DNA of 64,000 nt from Oceanicola sp. 502str15. Its GTDB lineage: Bacteria; Pseudomonadota; Alphaproteobacteria; Rhodobacterales; Rhodobacteraceae. Below the pieces are notes generated by a model, which worked only from the letters and a program-made list of their open reading frames with translations, was not told where the DNA came from and ran no database searches. Shown here one piece after another: positions 40,704 through 47,226 of the stretch. A program made the position numbers and the translations under genes. Every line of letters starts with the position of its first letter. Within the stretch, counting starts at the first letter, position 1. The DNA lies in the NCBI RefSeq assembly GCF_024105635.1, contig NZ_WYDQ01000001.1, positions 434,001 to 498,000 of the forward strand, in the 5' to 3' direction.

Positions 40704-41945
40704 TCAGCTGCGATTTTTCTCGGCCTCCTTCTGCCGCCGGCGTTCCAGCTTCCAGTCGCTGAGCTTGTGCTCGAGGCCAAACAGCCTGGCGGCATTGCCA
40801 CCAAGAATGTCTCGCTTCGCGCTCTCATCGAGGAACGGCAGGTCGTAGATCACGCTGGGCAGGTCCATGTCCCAGTGCGGGTAATCGGACGAGTAGAGCA
40901 GCTGGCTCTCGGCCTTCATCATGTCGAAGGTCAGTTCCAGCGCGCGGGCGTTGTCCACCATCTCCATCGGCTGGGAGGTGTAGAACATGTCCTGCATGTA
41001 TTCCGACGGCTTCTTCTTCAGCAGCGGCGCATCGGAGTGGCGCATCATGTACTCGTTGTCGAGCCGCTGCATCATGAAGGGAATCCACGCCAGCCCGGCC
41101 TCGATCCACAGCACCTTCAGCTTGGGAAAGCGCTCGGGCAGGCCGTTGATGACCCAGTTCCCGAGGTGCAGCATGTTGTGCCACGCAAAGCCCAGCGCAT
41201 GCAGCGTCAGAAAGCGGTTGCAGGTCGAAAGCCCCGGCTCCTGCCCGCCCAGCCCGGTATGAAAGCCCAGCGGCAGCCCGCGCTCCTCCAGCATCCTGTA
41301 GGTGCGGGTATAGGCGTTGTCGTAAACCCCCTTGTAGCGCGTCGTCGTGACCATGAAGCCGATGACACCGGGATGATCGCCGAACTCCTCGATGATCTTC
41401 GGGCAGGCTTCCGGGTCGTTGAACGGCAGGTAGAGCATCGACTTGAGCCGGCTGTCCTCGCTCAGCACCCGCTCGCAAAGCCAGCGGTTGTAGGCGAACG
41501 CCAGCTCCACCTCGAGGTCGACGCGCGGGCTGAGGCCGAGGTTCAGCAGCGGGGTGGGGAACATGCAGGCAATGTCCACACCCATCGAGTCCATCCAGCG
41601 ACGCATCAGCGTCACGTCGCGGTGCGGCTTCTCCGGCACCGCCTCGCCCTTGCGCTCGGGGTAGCGCACCAGCCGTCCGCCGAGGTCCTGGTATTGGCCG
41701 AACCCGGTCGAGATGCCCTTGCGCGAGATCCCCTGATACTTGATTTCATTGCGCAGAACGTCGTTGGCGACGTATTCGGCAATCTCGGCGCTGGCCTCGT
41801 TCTCGTAGTGGTGGCTGTCCACATCGACGATCAGGAAGTCGTCGTAGTTGCGCGCCTCCGCCTGCTGTCGGGCATGGGCAAGGTGGGTGCGGGTGTCGAA
41901 GGGCTCGCTCGTCAGGTCGCGCTGCCCGGTGATCTGCCTGTTCAT
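40704..41945 (-). CDS. Amidohydrolase-2-fold protein with DSHHYE site, possible metal oxygenase component
   Basis: A 413-residue protein of the amidohydrolase 2 fold. Seen: 'IVDVDSHHYEN' at 39-49, where the classical H-x-H metal motif is replaced by D43-S-H45-H46-Y-E48; 'LPLGFHTGLGG'; 'LKVLWIEAGLAWIPFMMQRLDNEYM'; and 'LLYSSDYPHWDMDLPS' with the late Asp. Relatives with D-S-H-x-x-E are mostly uncharacterised; PtmU3 of platensimycin synthesis is a diiron hydroxylase with an amidohydrolase fold. Here the gene is coupled to a 116-residue protein and a dedicated Rieske ferredoxin, which points to a redox reaction rather than plain hydrolysis (inference). ATG 41945 follows GAGGAGG. Confidence 0.75.
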   Translation of the reverse strand: MNRQITGQRDLTSEPFDTRTHLAHARQQAEARNYDDFLIVDVDSHHYENEASAEIAEYVANDVLRNEIKYQGISRKGISTGFGQYQDLGGRLVRYPERKGEAVPEKPHRDVTLMRRWMDSMGVDIACMFPTPLLNLGLSPRVDLEVELAFAYNRWLCERVLSEDSRLKSMLYLPFNDPEACPKIIEEFGDHPGVIGFMVTTTRYKGVYDNAYTRTYRMLEERGLPLGFHTGLGGQEPGLSTCNRFLTLHALGFAWHNMLHLGNWVINGLPERFPKLKVLWIEAGLAWIPFMMQRLDNEYMMRHSDAPLLKKKPSEYMQDMFYTSQPMEMVDNARALELTFDMMKAESQLLYSSDYPHWDMDLPSVIYDLPFLDESAKRDILGGNAARLFGLEHKLSDWKLERRRQKEAEKNRS

Positions 41946-42292
41946 GCCACGGCCTCCTCGGGAAGATCGGCCAGCGATGTCGCGCGGGCCGGGCGGATGT
42001 TGGTCATCTGCTCCCACAGACCCAGCTCGAAAATCTCCATCCGGCCCGCGTCCAGCATTGCAAGCGAGGCAATGGCGATCTCGGTCGGCGTGACGGCAGT
42101 GTTGCGCCCGAAGGGCATGAGCTTGGCGCCGGTTTCCGCCTTGGCGACATAGAGCCGGGTCAGCGCGGCGAGGGCCTGTCCGAGTGCGTCGTTGTCGAGC
42201 GCCTCAAGGGTGCCATCGGCCACGGCGTCATCCACGAGCGCGGCGATCTCGCTGGCGGCGGTGGAGAAGCGGTCAGAGGGTGAGGAAGACAT
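41942..42292 (-). CDS. Hypothetical 116-residue protein between Rieske ferredoxin and amidohydrolase-fold gene
   Basis: I do not recognise this protein. It is mostly helical: 'AASEIAALVDDAVADGTLEALDNDALGQALAALTRLYVAKAE' forms one long amphipathic segment, followed by 'VTPTEIAIASLAMLDAGRMEIFELGLWEQM'. There are no cysteines, no signal peptide and no membrane helix. It overlaps the Rieske ferredoxin gene by 20 bases and the amidohydrolase-fold gene by 4, so all three are made together; a small auxiliary or coupling subunit of that complex is a reasonable guess. Confidence 0.75.
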   Translation of the reverse strand: MSSSPSDRFSTAASEIAALVDDAVADGTLEALDNDALGQALAALTRLYVAKAETGAKLMPFGRNTAVTPTEIAIASLAMLDAGRMEIFELGLWEQMTNIRPARATSLADLPEEAVA

Positions 42293-42638
42293 CGCCGTCC
42301 CTTTCCGTCACATCGAACTTGCGCAGTTTGAGCTTGTGATCGCAGACGTTCACCCCGTCCTCGAGCCGGTACTCGTAGCCATGCCAGGGGCAGACGATGT
42401 GCATCTCCGCCTCGTCGAACTTCTGGCCATGAAAGTTGCCCTCGGCATCGACATCGTCGAACACGCCCGCCATCCGAACCCCCTCGCAGGCCGGTCCGCC
42501 CTGATGCGGGCAGAGGTTGCGATAGGCATAGAAGCTGCCCGCCTGACGGATCACGCCGATCTCGAGATTGTCGACCTCGACGATGCGAACACCGCCATCG
42601 GGTATCTCGTCTCTTGAGCAAATTCGCAGTTCGGTCAC
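42273..42638 (-). CDS. Rieske [2Fe-2S] ferredoxin
   Basis: A 121-residue stand-alone Rieske ferredoxin, an electron carrier. Seen: first ligand pair in 'NLCPHQGGPACEG' (C-x-H) and second in 'IVCPWHGYEYRLEDG' (C-x-x-H), with a longer insert between them, 'RMAGVFDDVDAEGNFHGQKFDEAEMH', than in oxygenase-system ferredoxins. The start is GTG at 42638 with AAGGA eight bases before it. No oxygenase alpha subunit is near; the coupled partner is the amidohydrolase-fold protein. A cognate reductase was not found in this array. Confidence 0.88.
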   Translation of the reverse strand: MTELRICSRDEIPDGGVRIVEVDNLEIGVIRQAGSFYAYRNLCPHQGGPACEGVRMAGVFDDVDAEGNFHGQKFDEAEMHIVCPWHGYEYRLEDGVNVCDHKLKLRKFDVTERDGDVFLTL

Positions 42639-42695
42639 TGGCAGTTTCCTTTCATGACGTGAGGGAGGAATGGCTGGGCGAGGGGCGGCCCTGCG

Positions 42696-44348
42696 CTATT
42701 TTCGCAGTTTTCGCAGGCTCTCCTCGGGGTCGACGCGGCTTTCGGGCTTGAGCCCGGGCACCTGAAGCTGAAGGCTGATCCGCCCGTTCTCGAGATAGTC
42801 GCCCGCGGCCGCGCGCTGGGCGGCGGCATCCCAGATCTCGTGCCATGCCCCGAGCGAGTAGCCGTGCCACGGCGATTGCGGCGTGAGGCGCGGCATGTCC
42901 ATCTCTTCCCAGATCGCCCTCGCGCGCTCCATGTATTCGCGCCCGGGCAGGGCGAGCGGGGGCATCGGCGATTTCATCGTCGCATCGACCAGAAGCGTGC
43001 TGTCCTCCTCGCCGTCATGCTCGCGCTTGGGGCCGTGGCCCTGGCCGCGGTGGGCGATGGTCTGCATGTCCTCCACCGGGTTGGTCCGATAGGCCATCGC
43101 CCAGAGGATCGAGTCGGGGCTGTCGACGTCGATATCGTCGTTCACCGCGATGCAGATCTTGCCGCAGTCGCCCTTGAAGAAGGCCGCGCCATGCAGCGCG
43201 CGCCAGATCTCGGTGCGCGGGGTGCCGGGCTCCACCGTCACCACCGTCACCCGCAGCAGGCCGGTCAGCGGCTCGTGCAGCGACACCTTCTTGACCCCCT
43301 TGATCGACAGGGTGGATTTCAGGTGATGGGTGAAGAGCGGCTCGTAAGCCACGCGTTTGATGACAGAACTTTCCGAAGGCGCCACCTGGCTGATGTAGCT
43401 CGGAATGACCGCATCCCTGCGCCGTGTCACCGCCGTCACCCGCATCGGCATGTTGTATTCTTCCAGCGCCACATGGCCGTGGCTCTCGCCGAAGGGCCCC
43501 TCGGGCTCCACCTTGGTCACGTCGATGTAGCCCTCGATCACCACCTCGGCCTCGGCGGGCACCATCAGCGGCACGGTGCGGGCGCGCACCACGTTGATCG
43601 GCGCCCCGGCAAGCCCGCCGGCCACGTCGAACTCGTCCACGCCGATCGGCAGCTTCTGCGGCCCCATGAAGGCCACGTAGGGCGGGCAGCCCAGCACGAT
43701 GGCCACCGGCATCTCGGTGTCTCCGGCGGCCTGGTGCTTGAGGTAATGCTGATACCCCCCGGCACCGCCAACGCGGGTGGCCATCCGCACCACCATCCGG
43801 TCAGGCGCCTTCAGCGCACAGCGATAGGTGCCCATGTTCTGGATGCCGTCTTCCGGGTCGGCGGTGATCACGTTGGTGGCCGAAAGGGTGGGGGCCGAGT
43901 CGAACCCCGGCGTCGAGACCGGGATCGGCAGGATGTCGATGCCGTGGCCCTCCTCCGAAAGCGACGCACCCTCTTCCACGATCTCGTGGCAGGGCGCCTC
44001 GCTCACCTCGACCGGCTTGATAGGGTTGGCAATCGCCTCGGCCCACTTCCCGGCAATCGCGTCGAGATCGCAGCCCATCCCGGTGGCATAGACATCGCGG
44101 TTGGCCGCCATGCCGCCGACCATCACCGGAATATCGTATGTCCGGCCCTTGCCGTCGGTGATGTTGGTGAACAGGAACGCCTTGCGGTCCTCCTCCTTCA
44201 GCCCGCCGACATATTGCCAGCGCACCAGCGGGTGCATCTCGGCGTCCTTGTCGATCACCCGGTCGATGCGGTTGAGCAGCCCGGCCGCCTCCAGCGCGTC
44301 GATGTGGTCATGCAGGTCGCGGTAGTTGCGATCCGGTTGGTCTTTCAT
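42696..44348 (-). CDS. ubiD: UbiD family prenylated-FMN-dependent decarboxylase
   Basis: A 550-residue (de)carboxylase of the UbiD family, which removes carboxyl groups from aromatic, heteroaromatic or alpha,beta-unsaturated acids. Seen: 'GIQNMGTYRCALKAPDRMVVR', the region with the Asn metal ligand and active-site Arg; 'GYQHYLKHQAAG' with the metal His; 'VPAEAEVVIEGYID' with the metal Glu; and 'EPEGPFGESHGHV' with the catalytic Glu pair. The gene overlaps UbiX, the prFMN synthase, by 4 bases. It is probably catabolic, since it sits with a Mo hydroxylase and a Tct importer rather than with quinone genes; the symbol is the family name only. Confidence 0.9.
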   Translation of the reverse strand: MKDQPDRNYRDLHDHIDALEAAGLLNRIDRVIDKDAEMHPLVRWQYVGGLKEEDRKAFLFTNITDGKGRTYDIPVMVGGMAANRDVYATGMGCDLDAIAGKWAEAIANPIKPVEVSEAPCHEIVEEGASLSEEGHGIDILPIPVSTPGFDSAPTLSATNVITADPEDGIQNMGTYRCALKAPDRMVVRMATRVGGAGGYQHYLKHQAAGDTEMPVAIVLGCPPYVAFMGPQKLPIGVDEFDVAGGLAGAPINVVRARTVPLMVPAEAEVVIEGYIDVTKVEPEGPFGESHGHVALEEYNMPMRVTAVTRRRDAVIPSYISQVAPSESSVIKRVAYEPLFTHHLKSTLSIKGVKKVSLHEPLTGLLRVTVVTVEPGTPRTEIWRALHGAAFFKGDCGKICIAVNDDIDVDSPDSILWAMAYRTNPVEDMQTIAHRGQGHGPKREHDGEEDSTLLVDATMKSPMPPLALPGREYMERARAIWEEMDMPRLTPQSPWHGYSLGAWHEIWDAAAQRAAAGDYLENGRISLQLQVPGLKPESRVDPEESLRKLRK

Positions 44349-44947
44349 TTCACGTCTCCCTCAGAGGGTTTGCCCGGTTGGCCCTGCCAGCGCCTGACAG
44401 TGCCGGCGTCGATGCCCAGCAGGTCGAGCGCGCGGCCGGCAAGGTGGTCGATCATCTCCATCACGCTGGCGGGCTTGTAGTAGAGGCCCACCACCGCGGG
44501 CATGACGATGGCCCCCGAGGCCGTCACATCGGCCATGGCGCGGATATGGCCCGCGTGCAGCGGCGTCTCGCGGAACATCAGCACCACCCGGCGCCGCTCC
44601 TTGAGGCAGACGTCGGCAGCGCGCGAAATCAGGTCGTCGGTCAGGCAGGAGGCCAGGGCCCCCATCGTCTTCACCGAGCAGGGCGCGATGATCATGCCTT
44701 CCGCCTTGAAGGAGCCACTGGCGATGGAGGCGCCGATATCCTTGAAGCTGTGCACCACATCGGCCAGCCCCTGCACCTGCTCGGCGGTGTAGTCGGTCTC
44801 GATCAGCATGGTGCGGGTCGCGGCCGGAGACATGACCAGATGGGTCTCGACCTCCTCCACCGGGCGCAGCAGCTCCAGCATCCGGATGCCCAGCAGGGTG
44901 CCCGAGGCGCCGGTGATCCCGATGATGACGCGCTTTTTCTCAGCCAT
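44345..44947 (-). CDS. ubiX: UbiX family flavin prenyltransferase
   Basis: A 200-residue flavoprotein that makes prenylated FMN for UbiD. Seen: 'KRVIIGITGASGTLLGIRMLELL' for FMN/phosphate binding, 'SGSFKAEGMIIAPCSVKTMGALASC' and 'RRRVVLMFRETPLHAGHI', all signature UbiX/Pad1 segments. The frame is open to 45019; ATG 44947 was chosen, overlapping the upstream hydrolase stop. Linkage to its own UbiD suggests a dedicated cofactor supply. Confidence 0.92.
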   Translation of the reverse strand: MAEKKRVIIGITGASGTLLGIRMLELLRPVEEVETHLVMSPAATRTMLIETDYTAEQVQGLADVVHSFKDIGASIASGSFKAEGMIIAPCSVKTMGALASCLTDDLISRAADVCLKERRRVVLMFRETPLHAGHIRAMADVTASGAIVMPAVVGLYYKPASVMEMIDHLAGRALDLLGIDAGTVRRWQGQPGKPSEGDVK

Positions 44948-45743
44948 CGGCGGCCTCGATCCCGGCCACAAAGCCTTCGAGCGCAGCGGCAAAGCCTTCG
45001 GCATCTTCGATCGCCGCAATATGCGCGGTGTCGAGCACCACCATCTCGCCCCTCTGCGCGGTCGCCATCAGCTCCTCGCTGCGCGCCACCGGGGCCGACA
45101 GGTCGTGCCGTCCGGCAATCGCCAGGGTGGGGCCGGGGTATCCGGCAAGGGCGGCGGTGGTATCTCCGGTTTCAAGCGCGTGGCAGGCGGCGGCGTAGCC
45201 TTCGGGCGGCATCGCCTCCAGCATGGCGCGCACGTCCCCGGTGGCCTCCGGGTTCGCCTCGCGCCACTGCGCGCCCAGCCAGCGTTCCAACGTGGGTTGC
45301 ACCAGCCCCGGCCAACCGTCGGCCCGCGTTGCGGCGGCCCGGTCCTGCCAGAGGCTGGGCGGTGGAAAGCTGGTTGCGGTATTGGCCAGCACCAGCCCGG
45401 CCACCCTCTCGGGCGCAAGCTCCGCCGCCTTCATCGCCGTCAGCCCGCCGAGCGACAGGCCACAGAGCACGGCGCGCTCCAGCCCGGTCGCCGCCATGAC
45501 GTCCAGCGCATCCTGTGCAAACCCCGCCACGGTCATCTGGCCGGGTGTCACCTCCGATTGGCCATGCCCGCGCGGGTCATAGGCCACGTTCAGGCGGCTC
45601 ATCCGGGCGCGCACCGCCTCCCACATCCGGTGATCCGCAGCCACGGAATTGATGAACAGCACGGGCAGCCCACCAGCCCCGCGCAGTGACACATGCAGCG
45701 CATGGCCCCCCGCGGTCTCGATTGTTCTGGTCTGGTCGTGCAT
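44940..45743 (-). CDS. Alpha/beta fold hydrolase, 3-oxoadipate enol-lactonase-like
   Basis: A 267-residue alpha/beta hydrolase. Seen: 'VLFINSVAADHRMWEAV' near residue 28, 'YDPRGHGQSE', nucleophile Ser in 'CGLSLGGLTAMKAAELAPERVAG' near residue 95, Asp in 'AGRHDLSAP' near residue 210 and His in 'TAHIAAIE' near residue 240. The NSV..D.RMW and GLSLGG pattern is typical of PcaD-like lactonases and N-formylmaleamate deformylase-like enzymes. A hydrolytic step after ring hydroxylation and opening is likely. ATG 45743 follows GGGGAGGA. Confidence 0.83.
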   Translation of the reverse strand: MHDQTRTIETAGGHALHVSLRGAGGLPVLFINSVAADHRMWEAVRARMSRLNVAYDPRGHGQSEVTPGQMTVAGFAQDALDVMAATGLERAVLCGLSLGGLTAMKAAELAPERVAGLVLANTATSFPPPSLWQDRAAATRADGWPGLVQPTLERWLGAQWREANPEATGDVRAMLEAMPPEGYAAACHALETGDTTAALAGYPGPTLAIAGRHDLSAPVARSEELMATAQRGEMVVLDTAHIAAIEDAEGFAAALEGFVAGIEAADG

Positions 45744-45778
45744 CGCTGTCCTCCCCTTCAGCGGTTTGCGGTCTTGCC

Positions 45779-46240
45779 CTACGCGGTCGCGTTCACGTCC
45801 TCGTAGTGCTTTCGCAAAGCCTTGAAGAATTGCTTGGTCAGGTGCTTGGCAACCGAGCCCAGCACCCGCTGGCCAACCCCGGCCACCAGCCCTCCGATCT
45901 CGCCCGAGCCCTCGTAGTCGAGCTGGGTGGTCTCGGGGCCCGTCTCGGTGAGGGTGAACTTGGCGCGGCCCTCGCCGGTGCCGAGCGATCCGCCGCCGGA
46001 GACGGTGATGTGGCAGGTGGTGGGCGCGTCCTTGTCGAACAGCTTCACCTTGCCGTCGAAGGTGCCGCCGACCGCAGCCACCTTGAGCTGCATCTTCACG
46101 TCATACGCATCCGGCCCGGTCTCGGTCATCTCCTTGCAGCCCGGAATGCACTTGGTCAGCACATCGGGGTCTTGCAGGCCTTCCCAGAGCTGCAGGCGCG
46201 AGGCGGCGATCTCCTCGCTGCCCGAAAGATCCATCTTCAT
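45779..46240 (-). CDS. CoxG-like SRPBCC family protein
   Basis: A 153-residue SRPBCC-fold protein (CoxG, PF06240). Seen: 'DLSGSEEIAASRLQLWEGLQDPDVLTKCIPGCKEM' then 'TFDGKVKLFDK', 'LDYEGSGEIGGLVAGVGQRVLGSVAKHLTKQFF'. CoxG proteins accompany molybdenum hydroxylases of the CO dehydrogenase family and help attach or deliver them at the membrane. Here it is two genes downstream of the Mo hydroxylase subunits, which fits. It overlaps the upstream amidohydrolase stop by 4 bases. Confidence 0.88.
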   Translation of the reverse strand: MKMDLSGSEEIAASRLQLWEGLQDPDVLTKCIPGCKEMTETGPDAYDVKMQLKVAAVGGTFDGKVKLFDKDAPTTCHITVSGGGSLGTGEGRAKFTLTETGPETTQLDYEGSGEIGGLVAGVGQRVLGSVAKHLTKQFFKALRKHYEDVNATA

Positions 46241-47223
46241 GCGGTTTCTCCCATCAGTTTCAGGGCCAGCCCGCTCTCGATGCTGGCGCGGTCGGCGGGT
46301 GAAAGCTCGATCTTGTCGAGAATGGCGCGCGGCACCGGGTCGCCGATCGGAAAGGGCATGTCCGAGCCCAGCATGATCCGGTCGGCACCAACGGTGTCGA
46401 TCAGCAGCTGCAGCGCCGCGGGCTCGTGCACCAGGGTGTCGTAGTAGAGCATCGACATGGCCTTCACCGGGTCGGCCATGTCCTCGGGGTGCAGCGCGTG
46501 GTTGTGGCGCAGGCGCCCGATCACATAGGGCAGGGCGGCGCCGCCGATCCCGATGACGATCTTGGCGCCGGAATACTTCTCGACATGGCCGGAATAGATG
46601 ATCCGGGTCACCGCAATCAGGCTGTCGGTGATGCGGCCGAGCGCGTTGGGCATCCCGAAGTCGCGCACCCGCGCGTCGCCGGCGTCGAACACCGGGTGGA
46701 TCGCAACGATGCTGCCCAGCTCATGCGCGGCCTCCCAGAAGGGGGTCATCTCCGGGGCGTCCAGTTCGGCCCCGCCATTGTCGGGCTGGGTCCCGATCAT
46801 GGTGCCCGACATGCCCGCGCCATGGGCCTCGCGCAGCACCTCGGCGGCCAGCGTTCCGCTCTGGGTCGGCACCACGGCAAGCCCCGAGAAGCGGCCGCCA
46901 TTGTCCTTTTCGGCCGCCAGCATGTGCGCGTTGATGGTCCGCGCCCAGGCCGCGCCCTCCTCGGCGGGAAGGTCATTGCCGAACATGTCGAGCCACCCGG
47001 CAACGACCTGGCGGTCGATCCCGTTCTCGTCCATCCAGGCAAGCCGCTTGGCAATGTTGGTCAGCCCCGGCGACACCGGGCGCGTGGCCTTCTTTCCGGC
47101 AAAGGAAAAGCTCAGGCTGCCATCCTTCGGCGTCATCTCGACGCTGGGAAATTCGCTCTTCCGGTCCTGCAGCTCTTCCAGCAGGGCAGGGGGCACAAGG
47201 TGGGCGTGGGCGTCAATGATCAC
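46237..47223 (-). CDS. ACMSD-like amidohydrolase 2 family protein, decarboxylase-type fold
   Basis: A 328-residue metal-dependent enzyme. Seen: H6-x-H8 in 'IIDAHAHLVPP', 'RPVSPGLTNIAKRLAWMDENGIDRQVV' and 'GADRIMLGSDMPFPIGDP' with the late Asp, all in the order found in 2-amino-3-carboxymuconate-semialdehyde decarboxylase (ACMSD) and gamma-resorcylate-type decarboxylases; the third His is in 'IVAIHPVF'. The active-site His of ACMSD ('GHGGG', H228) is Ile226 here ('VIGIGGA'). So it may be a hydrolase, hydratase or an altered decarboxylase. The start is GTG at 47223, 3 bases after the large Mo subunit stop. Confidence 0.83.
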   Translation of the reverse strand: MIIDAHAHLVPPALLEELQDRKSEFPSVEMTPKDGSLSFSFAGKKATRPVSPGLTNIAKRLAWMDENGIDRQVVAGWLDMFGNDLPAEEGAAWARTINAHMLAAEKDNGGRFSGLAVVPTQSGTLAAEVLREAHGAGMSGTMIGTQPDNGGAELDAPEMTPFWEAAHELGSIVAIHPVFDAGDARVRDFGMPNALGRITDSLIAVTRIIYSGHVEKYSGAKIVIGIGGAALPYVIGRLRHNHALHPEDMADPVKAMSMLYYDTLVHEPAALQLLIDTVGADRIMLGSDMPFPIGDPVPRAILDKIELSPADRASIESGLALKLMGETA

Positions 47224-47226
47224 GGG

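Noticed and set aside
42696..44947. Assigning UbiD and UbiX to ubiquinone biosynthesis
   Set aside because: No quinone genes are near, while a catabolic array with Tct transporter and Mo hydroxylase surrounds them.
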